Assembly (NCBI GenBank): GCA_030490835.1
Contig: CM059971.1
Span: forward strand, 21,755,817-21,819,816
From: Annona cherimola
Lineage: Eukaryota; Streptophyta; Magnoliopsida; Magnoliales; Annonaceae
Length of the DNA stretch: 64,000 bases
Reading direction: 5' to 3'
The position numbers and the translations under genes are program-made. Of this stretch, positions 10,761 through 21,784 are shown in pieces. Numbering within the stretch: the first letter of the stretch is position 1; every line of letters starts with the position of its first letter. Below the pieces are notes generated by a model. That model was not told the origin of the DNA. It made no database searches and saw only the letters and a program-made list of their open reading frames with translations.

Positions 10761-12870
10761 TTTTTGGTCATGGAGATGAACTTCATTAATTAATGCTAGA
10801 ATTAATTCAACTACCAGCGGCTTAACCAAAAACTTATATATGTAAGTCCTCGAGCAATGCCTAATCTATCCCATAAAAAGGAGATCTTATAATACTTGTG
10901 GGGGTAATGATTCAATCCAGCATCTTCGTGCATGAAGTCACTTGTTTTTTTATTTTACACTTTTTCCTTCAAATTTAATCCCTTTGCTTTGTTTAACTTA
11001 GTGTCCTTAATATCAATATTATCTCCAATAATACCTTTGTTATCATCTAGAGATTAATGCACTCATGCCCAACAATGCAACTATGTATAGCCTACTCAAA
11101 TTGAACCTCACATTTGCTTGCAATAATCGAAACAATGCTACCTACACAAATTTTGCTTGTTGGTTTTTTTGCAATGGAGAGAAGGTGTTGATCAGCTAAT
11201 ATCCCAAATGTATCTTGTTGCCTTACACAATGAGTCATGAATGATGCACATATCATAAAGCATGATCTTGAATCTGGGATGACTTGGAGTTGCTAAGATT
11301 GTAATTGTCATCCTTAGTTGTGTCGACCCATTCACACTCACCACTAAAGATCTTTTCAATAACTCGAGACAGTTCGTTTCGAAAGCTAAAGATAGCATTC
11401 GCTTGTGCTAAACTAAGTACTCGTTCTTGTCCCATAGTCGAATTTTGATATTTTCATCTAGAATATTAGTAAATGATAAATGGATGGATTGCAAACTACT
11501 CAAGAATTTCAAAGTAATCTTTGTGTATCTCAAAAGTCAAGTTCTGACAAATAAGTCCTAATCAATATTGGTAATGTATTATTGCACTCTCTCAATCAAT
11601 TTTAAATGCTCCACACACTCTCATTCATATAACGAGTTCATTCCATCTCATGTAGGGTGGCAATATTATACCTTTACTGCATTTCATAGTCTCCCATTGG
11701 CCATGGGAAAGGTGGAGGTCATGAAGTCAATGGAGATGGAGATGCAGTTGGTTCTCTTGTCCATGTCACTTGACCTCTTGTTTGCACTTATGAAGTAGTT
11801 GCTCTTTTGAGAAGTTACCGCTCTTTTTAATGATAATAAAGCTTCTCGCGTTTTCCTCTTAGTAGGCATGGTTTGAATTTTATCCAACACTTGATATGCG
11901 TAGAACGGGATTGGTAAATGGGTTTTGAATTTCAAGTGTTTGAAGCAGAATTAGCTTGAGCTTTGGTAAAGAAAGATGAAAGAAAGGGTGGCTTAGAAGT
12001 TTAAAGTGGTTAGGAATTGAGGCTTATAATCTTTTAACGAACACTTGATGCTCAATGTGAAATCGGTGAAATTTGGACTAGAATAGGATAAATATTAAGA
12101 AAGAATGAGAAAAAGTATGTGAATGTAGAGGAAAGGATTTGGAGTGGTTTCGAAATGGTTTTGAATGACGATGCTTGCTCTTTTGAAAATGAAGAGGGTA
12201 ACTCAATTTTAAGCAAATTAGCAGGAGAAACAGTTTGAACTATGTCATACTAGGTTGAAAATGGTTCAACTCGTGTTATTCTAGGCCGCACATAGTTCAA
12301 CCCATTTTAATATGCTAAAGAGAATTGTGACCATGTGTCGACTTGAATGTTGCGATTTTACTCTAAGTTGAAAATTGAACATGTGAAGGCTTATGCTTTT
12401 TTGAATAAACACATTTAGAATCATTTGGTATGCTGAAGTCTTCATTTTCCACCTATATAATCATCTTGCTTGACTGAATTTTCATGTCACACTTGCTATG
12501 CACACTGAAATCAAAGGTTTACTAGTTTGAACATTCTATTCCACAAAATCATATTTTGGAAAAGTTCAATACAATGTTCAAGATTAAATTCATGCAATTG
12601 ACACAGTGAATCAAACAACTCAACATACCAAACAAATAATAGCAAGTTGACTTCCTCGTTAGCATGTTGCATTGAGCTTTTGAACTACATTCTTTCTCGA
12701 GCTAATTTATACAAAACAACCATAAATATTTTCACTTTAAAAATAAAACAAAATCACTTAAAAAGAAACTAAGACTTCCTTAAAAATACATGTTAGGTTG
12801 CCTTCTAAATAGTGTTTAGTTTATAGTCGTTAGCTTGACTTTAGTCCTTATAGTTATCAACCTCGCCCTT
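10761..12870 (-). mobile_element. probable gypsy 3' region remnant
   Basis: The stretch follows, on the - strand, the end of a gypsy integrase (12871-12990) and starts with a TAGAAGGCAACC motif near 12800, like the post-pol region of Tat/Athila-type gypsies. Short open frames (such as 11253-11435 and 11684-11935) show no domain I recognise. The assignment rests on position. Confidence 0.35.
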
Positions 12871-12990
12871 GCTAAACATGTATATAACTCCTTTCTCAAT
12901 TGTTTCACCCAGTAGGTATGGTTTTAAACACTGTCATTAACTATGAATGCTCTCTGCTTCCAAATTTCCACTGCTCCATGTGAGAAGACC
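12871..12990 (-). pseudogene. Ty3/gypsy pol C-terminal fragment
   Basis: Reading the - strand from about 12990 gives HGAVEIW followed by a VND/NG-type element and a NHTYW-like stretch. This is the pattern of the integrase C-terminal end of Tat/Athila-type gypsies (HGAVEI...VNGQRLK). It ends in stops shortly after. Only about 40 codons survive. Confidence 0.5.
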
Positions 12991-13019
12991 ATAAGATGTG
13001 AAAATCTAAATAGGTGAAC

Positions 13020-13615
13020 AAAGATTGACATTAAGGGAATGAGAGCTCTAGGATCTAAGGTTTCAGATATTATTTATTGCATTGGAAAAGTGGTTCTCTT
13101 GTTTAATCCGGATAATTTATATTAAAGGAGGACAATCCTAAAGTGATCTTGCATCCTCCTTCATGGAATAAAAGATGATTCCTAACCTTTATGACTATTA
13201 TTATTATAGGATTGTGTCAATTAGGGTTTATTAAATTCTGTTATAGTTTATGTAATTTTTCGAGGTTGCTTTTCCTATTCTCATGGTTTAAACTTCTATG
13301 TGCAATATTTTGATTATCATATATTAGATTTTCACTTTTTGATTCCTTCACATCATATATGAAATCATGCCCAAGTGTTGACCTATACCAATTGAGCATT
13401 AAAATTATGAGATATTAAATTAATAGAAATAATCCTTCAGAAACAAATTGAAATAATCATCCAAGCATAGTTTCATATGCTAAATCCTAAATACTAGAAT
13501 ACTAGCTTAGCCAGACATGTTTTGAATTGAAAAACAAAAGAAAATAAGAATGGAAAGCTTATTGATTCGAGTTCTTCAATGATATCTTGAACGTCTCCTC
13601 TTAACTTGCCTTGGT
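13020..13615 (-). mobile_element. truncated gypsy LTR (same family as 29036-30561 and 49145-51356)
   Basis: Colinear weak similarity to 49340-49940 in the same orientation. Shared blocks include the TCTAGGATYT region, the TTTAATCYGGATA block and ATCATATATTAGATTT. Both ends are missing. It is the target into which the LARD-like element at 13663 inserted. Confidence 0.5.
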
Positions 13616-13662
13616 GTATTATTTCCATAGTCCCTTCAGTTCTCACAATCCTAGTTATTAGA
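13616..13662. repeat. 47-bp flank repeat, left copy
   Basis: This 47-bp segment directly abuts the 5' LTR at 13663. It recurs without indels at 32257-32303, directly after the truncated 3' LTR, with 42 of 47 positions identical. It is much longer than the usual 5-bp duplication. Confidence 0.85.
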
Positions 13663-15222
13663 TGATAACTCTATAAAATTAGAGTTATCAAGGTTCATTT
13701 TGTGTTAGTTTTGAATTCTGATTTAAGAGGAACATGTGAATTTGCATGGATTTTGCATTAGTTTTCACAATTTGTGTGTTTGTTGCATCTTGTATAGTTT
13801 TCATGCATTTTAGGTTGCATTTAGTTTAAATTCATATCATTTTAGTTGTTTAATTAGGTTGCATCTAGTTTAAATTCATATAATTTTAGTTGTTTAAATG
13901 TTATTTGATTATTTAGGAATGCATTTACTTATTTTTACTTTTTAATGTAGGAAAAGGAGGGAAATTCCTATGCAAATCCAAAGCAAAAAGGGGATGAAAT
14001 GAAAGAGGAAGTTTGACACAAGCGAAGTGAAGAATTTCAAGGAAGAAAGTTGGCACTCTGGTGCCAAAAGGCACCCTGGCCTCAGGCACTGATGTAGTAG
14101 AAAATTCCAAAAACAAGCAATTTTAGGCAGCTTCTAGAAAATTGGTGCTCCAATGCTAATAATTTAGCGCCCCGACGCCACCTCACTTATGTGCATATCT
14201 CACATGTGTTGATGTCCAAACTCAATGGGGTATAAATACTTATTTTAGTGTTTGTACAGTAGAAACCCTAGAGCTCATGGCTACTATAGAGAAAGGGAGA
14301 AAAACCTAGGCTTCAAGGTAAGGAGAGAAAATTAATTGGAGACTAAGTTGTCCATTGAAAATCTATTGAGTTTCATCTCTTATTCTTCTTTCTCTTTTCA
14401 TTTTTGTTATTCTCCTTATTTGAGATAATTGTAAACTTGGTTTTAAAAGGATTTAAATTTATATTTATGAGCTAAATCTCCTTGTGATGGGAGATATGGA
14501 TGATTTAATCTTATAGACTATGTCATTTGGTTTCCTTAAGCTTGAATGAAATTATAGTTATGTTGTAGCTTTAGTTGCATAAGATTACCCTTATATATCA
14601 TGCTTAATGCATTTATAAGCCTTGAAATTTTGTAGATTGATTTAATATCCAGATCTATGCTTGGAAGAGTGAGTTTTAGATGAGATCCATATATAAGGCA
14701 TAGGTTTTTCGGTTGCTATGTGATTTGGATGTTAATATATCAGTTAATCCTGTGTAATCATGATTAGGTTATATGGTTATCAGTCTTGTTTTATTTAGGT
14801 GCATGAGAATATGACAAATAACAAAAAATGGGCTAAGTTTATGTGTTGGAAAGCATATATGAATATAAATGAACCTAGATTAGTAATCTCTGCATAACTA
14901 GCTTAAAATGAAACCAATTTAACATATCTATGAGTCGATGAATTCATACTCTCATCCATCTTATTTATCCAAAGGCAATTTCTCTAGTAGCCACCTCATC
15001 CTTTATTCATTTACCGCTTACTTAGTTTAGTTAGAATTTAGTTCTTTGAATACAAATTCTATTTAGTTTTACCAATTCACTTTAGATAATCAAATTTTAA
15101 GGTGCTAATCTATTTAACACAATCTTCGTAGGAACGATACTTTGCTCACAATTTATTACTTGATCGACAAATATACTTGCATTAAAACGAGTATTTTAAT
15201 TAAACATACATACAACTTGCCA
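13663..15222 (+). repeat. 5' LTR of the LARD-like element
   Basis: Starts TGATAACTC, with a GAGTTATCA inverted partner 20 bp on, and ends TTGCCA directly before the degenerate PBS. Colinear with 30783-32256, and with the solo LTR at 59949-61571 in the other orientation. Confidence 0.85.
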
Positions 15223-15228
15223 AGTTTT

Positions 15229-15246
15229 TAGCACTGTTGTTGGGAT
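15229..15246 (+). other. degenerate primer-binding site (tRNA-Asp type)
   Basis: TAGCACTGTTGTTGGGAT matches most of TGGCGCCGTTGCCGGGGA, the complement of the plant tRNA-Asp 3' end used by Tat/Athila-type gypsies. Position 6 bp after the LTR end fits. Confidence 0.65.
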
Positions 15247-15377
15247 TGGTGCTTTAAACGTAGTTCCTAACAATTTCACTTATCTTTCGTGAATTTGTAC
15301 ATATTCTATATAGTAGTTGTTTTTCTTTATTTACTTTTGATACAAATTTGATTTACGGTCTTATTGTGCATAATTCA

Positions 15378-16156
15378 ATGGCTTTAAATGCTTTCTATTG
15401 GCCAAGCATGGAGTTCTCAATACCAAGCACGACAAGTTTTCATTAGTATGATACTACTTGGGCACCTCCAGCTCAAAATGCAGTTTCTGATAATCAAGTT
15501 CCAAGCATGAACTATGCTTATGTGAATTACTATGATTTGTATGGAGGAGAGGACATTTGTCAACTAATGCGAAATCCATAGACTATCTTACTCATTCAAA
15601 TGTTGAATGAGACAATCATGGAGACCCACAATCAGAAAGTATGATGTTGATAGAATTTCAACCATATCAAGTAGAGGAGTCATCACCCCCTGAAAACAAG
15701 CCATTTTTGGAGGACATATTCATGTAATTCATGTACAGCCAAATGGAGTTTAACATAAAAATGTAAAAATAGGTAGAGAAATTGGCTACCATAATCCAAA
15801 GTAAGCATCAAGAAACTTCTTCCAGTTATAGTGTAGAAAATTTAGAAGAAGAAGAGTTAGAACAGGGCAGTAAAGTCACTTCGAGCGTCAACGAAGAGAT
15901 ATCACACAATATGACAACACAATTTGCCACTCAATTTGTGTTGAAATAATTAACTGAGCCAATGGAAAGCAAGGAAGTGGACACAAAAATTGATGATGAA
16001 ATAAAGCTTGATACAACAGAGAAAGTTAAAAAATATCATATCGACATGTCTCTAATATGTCTTCTTGAATTCCACAAGCAACAACGCTTGATTAATGAAT
16101 GCATATACTTGGAAAATAGCTCCTTAAAGCCTACAACTCAAGACCCTGAAGAATAA
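15378..16156 (+). pseudogene. broken internal reading frames of the LARD-like element
   Basis: An ATG at 15378 opens a frame with a stop 22 codons on that then continues to 15581. A second frame (15962-16156) is acidic and Lys/Glu-rich. Together they may be remains of a gag-like protein. I see no zinc knuckle and no pol domain, so the function is unknown. Confidence 0.35.
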
Positions 16157-16524
16157 CTCTTATTTAGCCTCTATAAAACTCAAAAAAGAAGGCTAATAAA
16201 TCCATTTGAGGAGGCTAAGAAGAGATCTAAATTTTCAATGCATAACCTGCATGGAAGAAAGTTTGATAGAGTGGGTACTGGATGATTTATCTTCAAGATG
16301 TCGATCTGACGATGTTAAACTTAGTTCTGAATAGGAGGCAACCCGTTATACTTTTTGATTTTTGATTCAAGGCATGCTTAAGAGCTTTATCATATGTTTC
16401 TTGAAGTATGGGAACATGAGAAGATCATTTCCTTTGAGAACTTGCAGGCAAATGGGAGTTTGATTCTTCATATAGTCAACTCTCACTGACTTCGTGTTGT
16501 GATCTTCGACCTTTCAGATCAAAC

Positions 16525-17920
16525 TAGGGGTGTTAACGGATCGGGTTGAACAGGTTGGAGCCTAATCCTAATCCTAACTCATTTAATATATCTCGACCCT
16601 AATCCGTTTATTAACCGATTTAAAAAACTTCAACCCTAACCCATTTACAACCCATTTAATAAACGGGTTAACGGGTTGTTAACGGGTTGTGTTTGTTACT
16701 AGTTTTCAAAGGAGAATTACCAAAACGAGAGAAGAGGGAGTATCAGCACTCACCACTTAGCTGAACTTTTTTCAAATTTTGGAGTGATAGAATTTGGCCT
16801 TCGGGGTTAACGGAACCTCGACTAGTTGGAGAGAAGCGAAAAACTGAGCCTCTCCTTTACAGGAACGCGAGATGATTCACCATTCCTGATTTTTTGTACT
16901 CCAATCCAGATTCTAAGCTGTCTAGCTTTGCTCTGCTACAACCTACAGAGGATTAGAAAAAAAATATGAGCTGGTCTGCCAGAGTGCCAGTCTGCTGCTC
17001 GTGGACTACCGAAAAAATTAGGCGAAAGTTGCTCTGCCAATCTGCTGCTCGTGGACTACCGAAGATGCTCTTCTCTACGCCTCTGTCAGTCTTTTGGTCC
17101 GACGGCAGTTCCGACACTGGCCCCTCCTACGGCAGCGTTGATAGTCTTCTGCCATCGCCTCTGTCGCCCAGCGCCAATGGCCCCACTACAAAGCTGCTCT
17201 TCTCTGCGGTCTCTCAGTGAGTATGTAGCAGGGTACCCAAGCAGAAAAAAGAAAAACAGAGAAGAAATGGCAGAAGTAGGGATGGAATCTGTTACAGCAA
17301 GATGGATCAAAGAGGAGAAGAAGTCGCTGCAGCAACAGAGTTTGACTATTTGAGGAAGAAAGAAGAAGCGGCAGCAGTGGGGATGGGTTCAACTTCAGTC
17401 TGCTGCTCGCCACCTGCTCATGGAGTGCTTAGGCCCACACAAATTTGGTGAAAGAAGCAACAATGAGACAAGGATCTGCTGGCACGAAGGATTGACTCCC
17501 GGATCTACCGTAAATCTATCCAGATGAAGGATTGCCTGCTCGTGGAGTCGTCGTGCGCAGCCTCTCAGTCAAGCCTCAGCTACTTATGGACGATGTATTG
17601 GTGGATAGCGAGATTAGGTATTTAGGTTTTCAGCGCGGGAGGGATAAGGGAGCGGGAAGGAAGGGCAGAGCCAAAATATATTTCATAATATATAATATAT
17701 TATATATATTATATTAAATGGGTTATACGGGTTGAACGGGTTGGACGGGTTGGACGGGTTGACGGGTTGCAAAGCCTCAACCCTAATTCGTTTATTTAAT
17801 TAAATGGTTAAACGGGTTGGCGGATCATAACTCATTTATTCAAAAATTCCAACCCAAAACCATTTATTAACGGGTTGGACAAGCGGGTTAGCAGGTTGAC
17901 CGTGACCATTAACACCCCTA
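16525..17920. mobile_element. non-autonomous hAT element with GC-rich cargo
   Basis: Terminal inverted repeats TAGGGGTGTTAA / TTAACACCCCTA. The flanking 8-mers are GATCAAAC (16517-16524) and GTTCAAAC (17921-17928), a 7/8 target duplication as made by hAT transposases. Both subterminal regions are packed with ACGGGTT motifs; at 17725-17770 they form a tandem run with a period near 10 bp. The centre (about 16960-17600) is far richer in GC than the ends and contains a direct repeat of a CTGCTGCTCGTGGACTACCG block (near 16990 and 17042). No transposase is present. Short frames in the centre lack domains and may be captured host sequence. Confidence 0.8.
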
Positions 17921-19129
17921 GTTCAAACACGATTCCCATCATTTTGGAGTTAGCAGAGTCTTCTGCAATCCAAGTTCAATCATTTCAAGGGGCACTGAAT
18001 TAAAGTAATCAAATTACAAACCTCACAATTGGAATGAAACATGGAGTTTGAAAACAATGCAGGTTGTAGCTTATGTTGTTGGAAATATGTGGAAAACAAG
18101 CTAAATCTATGTTTTGATGATTAACAAATCAATTTGAGTAAGTCTTGACTACTAACAAGTTTGTGGAAGTATTTAAGGCATATGTGTTTGAAGAATATGA
18201 AGCATGATAAATCAAGTCGATTTCCAAGTCGACTCAGGCTTCGACTTAGGCCAAGTCGATCCCCAAGTCGACTCCAGCAACGACTTCAAAGCAACATTTC
18301 CTTCCAGAGTTGAAATCGTGGAGGAGAGCTGCCAAAGTCGCAAGCCAAGTCGACTTCGCATGCGACTTGGGCGAAGTCGCAGACCAAGTCGACTCCGGTA
18401 GCGACTTGGAGGCAACGATTTCTGTCCAGAGTTGAAATCGAGAACTGAGACTGCCGAAGTCGCACCCCAAGTCGACTCCGCATGCGACTTAGGTGAAGTC
18501 GCGGACCAAGTCGACTCCGGCATCGACTTCGATCGGACAGAACAGAAATTTCAGAAGACAAATTGGGATTCAAGGCAGACTTGAGTGAAGCTGAAGATCA
18601 AGTCAACTTAGATATTCAAATTGGAATATATGAAGACCAATTCAAATTCAAAGAGAGCAAGATGCATAAACTCAATAAAGTTGAGAACATTCAAGAATAC
18701 AAGACTCAAGGACTCAAGGCTTGCAAAATCATGGAGCTAAAGAAGACAAGCTAAAATGAAGACTCATTAGTTCAAAAAGAAATGAAGAATGAAGAAAGAC
18801 AAAAGGCTTGAAGAAATCTAAGCAAAACAAAAAGCACATCTGAAGATTTCAAGTTCGACAAGCTTTCTGCCGAGGTGAAGTCGCACACCGAAGTCGACTC
18901 CACCTGCGACTTGGGTCAAGTCGATACCCAAGTCGACCCAATCTAGAACTTGAAGACTCTACGAACAGGCGAAGTCGCACCCGAAGTCGACTCAATCTGC
19001 GACTTGGGTGAAGTCGCACCCGAAGTCGACTCCACCTGCGACTTGGGTTGCAACGGTTGGAAAAAATTCGAACGTTGGCGCATTTAATGCGCGCCACCTA
19101 CCTTCAAACATTCAGATTCCCTCCACAAT

Positions 19130-19137
19130 TATAAAAG
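19130..19137 (+). promoter_or_regulatory. LTR promoter TATA box of copia-A
   Basis: TATAAAAG, conserved at 26137-26144 in the 3' LTR and at the matching place in the solo LTR (55808-55815). The palindrome clusters upstream would lie in U3. Confidence 0.7.
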
Positions 19138-19456
19138 GCATTCAATGTGAACGAGGGAAGCAGCCGAAAATCATTAAGTGTGCTTAACTCCCATCTTCAA
19201 GAGCATTACAGAGATCAAGCCCATTCAAAGAAGAAGAACTTCGCTTCAAACTGCAAGATCTCAACTTCTGAATCTTCAAAGCCATTACTACAAGTTCTTC
19301 TCTGCTCCAAACTGCTTCTACACAACTGTAAAGTGTAGTTTCTTTTATTTTTTCTTTTGTTGTATTGAACTTGATTTAGCTTGGGTAGCTAATATCAAGT
19401 GGAAGCAAAGTAGTGTGTGATTGGAGTGAGACTCGTCACCTACTTGTGCTGTGTTA

Positions 19457-19606
19457 TATGCCCCCTAGAGCTAGAATCTAGAAGAGAGCAAGAGGCTCTG
19501 GTTGTTGATGCCCCCTAGAGCTAGAATCTAGAAGAGAGCAAGAGGCTCTGGTTGTATATGCCCCCTAGAGCTAGAATCTAGAAAAGAGTAGAGACTATAG
19601 TTGTAT
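19457..19606 (+). repeat. 50-bp tandem units in the copia-A 5' LTR (three copies)
   Basis: CCCCCTAGAGCTAGAATCTA starts at 19461, 19511 and 19561, an exact 50-bp period. The 3' LTR has two units (26468 and 26518). Similar paired units occur in the other copia LTRs (such as 56180-56270). Confidence 0.9.
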
Positions 19607-19866
19607 TCGTGGAATACAATAGTGGAACCCAAGTCACAAGGAGTGTGAGCTTGGAAGAGTGGAGTAGGGAGGTTGCCCGAAACACTATAAAATCTTGTGT
19701 GTCTATTCATTTTTCTGCACTTTACTTTATATTGCTCTCCATTTCGCTTCTTCATTAAGGGGACTAGATTAATCCGGGGTAAAGTGTTTGTTTAAGTTGT
19801 AAATTTTTTAATTACCCAATTCACCCCTCCCCTCTTGGGTTTTTCCATCAACTCGGGACCAACAAG

Positions 19867-19881
19867 TGGTATCAAAGCAGG
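19867..19881 (+). other. primer-binding site of copia-A
   Basis: TGGTATCAAAGCAGG, two bases after the LTR, resembles the initiator tRNA-Met complement TGGTATCAGAGCC. Confidence 0.85.
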
Positions 19882-19912
19882 TCTTTGAGTTTACCAAAGA
19901 GATCTGATTGAT

Positions 19913-21784
19913 ATGGCATCCCGATCTACTTCCGTTCCCGCATTTGCTGAGGGCCAATCCTTTACAAGGCCACCGTTGTTTAATGGGAACAATTTTGGAT
20001 ATTAGAAGCTCCGTATGAAGCAACTTATTATGGCTACCGACATGGACTCTTGGATTGCAATCCAAGACGGCATGATTTTGCCTACTGATGAAAGAGCTTC
20101 CACATGGACTGAAGAGGAAGTAAGAACCGTAAAGAGCAATGCTAAAGCCATGAACTCACTATTTTGTGCTCTTACAGCTTCTGAATATGATAGAGTATCC
20201 TCTTGTCTAATCGCTAAAGAAATATGAGATACTTTAACATCTATTTATGAAGGAACCTCTCAAGTCCAAGGGACTAGGAGAAATATTTTGATAGGAGAAT
20301 TGGAAAGCTTCAAAATGTTAGAAACAGAAAATATTTCTGAGATATTTTCAAGATTTTCTAAAATTACTAACGCTTTGAAAGGTCTTGGAAAGGCTATCTC
20401 TGAATCTGAACAGGTTATGAAGATACTAAGAGCTCTACCGGAATCTTGGACTCCAAAGATTACGGCAATTGAAGAAGCCAAAGACCTAAATACACTAAAA
20501 TTAGAAGATCTTATTAGCTCATTAATGTCACATGAGCTAATCAAGAGAAGAAATGAAGATCAACACAAAGGGAAGAAAGCTATTGCACTAAAGGCCACCC
20601 ACAACTCAAAAGAATCTACCTCCTCATCTCACAACGATGATGAAGACATAGCACTACTCACTCGCAAATTCTGAAAATTTGTGAGAAAAGAAAGGAACTT
20701 CAAGGACTTCAAAGAAAGACCACGAAGAGAGAAGAAGAAGGAGCCTACAAAGTGCTATAGATGCGGAGGTATGGGACACATGCAAACTCAATGTCCTACA
20801 CCGGAAGAGAAACCAAAGGATTATCAAGAAAAGAAAGAAGGACATGAAGGCAGAAAACTTCAAAGATCAAGAGGAAGAGGAATATACGTGAATGAAGAGA
20901 CTTCATCAACAAGTAGCTCCTCAACCGACAATTTTGATGCAGCAAATTGTGCTAGAATTTGCTGCATGGCACGGATCGAACAAGAAGAAAATCTGCTATG
21001 TTTGAACACAACTGAAGTTTTGGAAGAACAAACTACTTCAACAAAATGCACAAGTAATGAAGAGGTAACCTCTAAACTCTTCCATTCTCAATCTAGTTAC
21101 TCCACTTTTCAAGAATGCCTCAAATGTGCTGAATTAGAAGAACTACAACTAGCTTATGATTCATTATTTGAGGAAATCAAAAAGCTAGGTAACAAATTAT
21201 CACTAAAAAGACAACAATGTAATTCCATTATTATTGTAAATGGAAAACTAGCTGAAAGAACATCAAAAATAAAAGAGGAAAATGAATCATTGTTGAAAGA
21301 AGTAGAGAAATTGAAAAAAGAGAACGAATCCTTAAATGAATCATTGGTAAAGTTTTCTAATCCAGGAGAAAATATAAAGATGTTTCTGAATATGACCTCC
21401 CATACAAATAAAAGAGGTCTTGGATATTATACATTTGAGCAAAAAGAAAGTGGCAATTCAAATGTGTCAATGCTTGGGAATTATCAAACCAAAACTGCAC
21501 CTATATACAAGCCAAAAGGGAATAATATTATGTGTACTAGAAGGCCAACATTTGAACCATTATATACTTGGAGGCCTACTCCTAGATTACCAATGGCTTG
21601 CAATTTCTGCAACAAAATGGGTCATAAAGCCCATAAGTGCAACTTTAAAAAATTATATGACCATGGTGCAAGATTAGTTTGGGTTCCAAGGAACACAAGA
21701 TTTGGGCTTTCTAAGTTAGAGCAACAAAGATTAAATCATATTACTAACCCAAATGGACCCATAAAATGGGTACCAAAGAGATAA
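19913..21784 (+). pseudogene. copia-A gag (three nonsense codons)
   Basis: About 623 codons in one frame from ATG 19913 to TAA 21784. It encodes the capsid/nucleocapsid precursor that packages element RNA. The N-terminal retrotransposon Gag region is recognisable (FGY-W-KLRM, SLFCAL and EIWDTL-type motifs). The first zinc knuckle, CYRCGGMGHMQTQC, is at 20753-20794 and a second, CNFCNKMGHKAHKC, at 21599-21640. Between them lies a coiled-coil-rich segment (about 21120-21360). The length and the second knuckle fit the SIRE/Maximus group. Nonsense changes: TAG at 20003 (Trp in copia-B), TGA at 20225 (Trp) and TGA at 20672 (Arg). The final TAA occurs at the same place in other copies. Confidence 0.9.

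Larger units (their letters stand above)
18077..19864 (+). repeat. 5' LTR of copia-A
   Basis: TG...CA ends. Two clusters of GTCGAC-centred palindromes lie at 18208-18535 and 18866-19050, upstream of the TATA box at 19130. A 19-bp GC-flanked palindrome (GGCGCATTTAATGCGCGCC) lies at 19076-19094. Three 50-bp units follow downstream. Confidence 0.95.

Noticed and set aside
16966..17413. Several overlapping 74-100 codon ORFs inside the hAT element
   Set aside because: Mutually overlapping on both strands in a GC-rich segment, no transposase motif; at most fragments of captured sequence.
18212..18523. Overlapping ORFs of 60-137 codons on both strands across LTR palindrome clusters (also 25219-25530, 34940-35369, 44085-44514, 54952-55605, 63070-63392, 63514-63985)
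   Set aside because: They exist because the palindromic units have periods divisible by three. They give Ser/Thr/Arg-rich repeats in all frames, recur in every LTR and lack start context or domains.
18208..18535. Repeat-spacer look of the GTCGAC clusters, suggesting a CRISPR array
   Set aside because: Repeats are imperfect and palindromic, spacers are only a few bases long, there are no cas genes, and the setting is a plant LTR.
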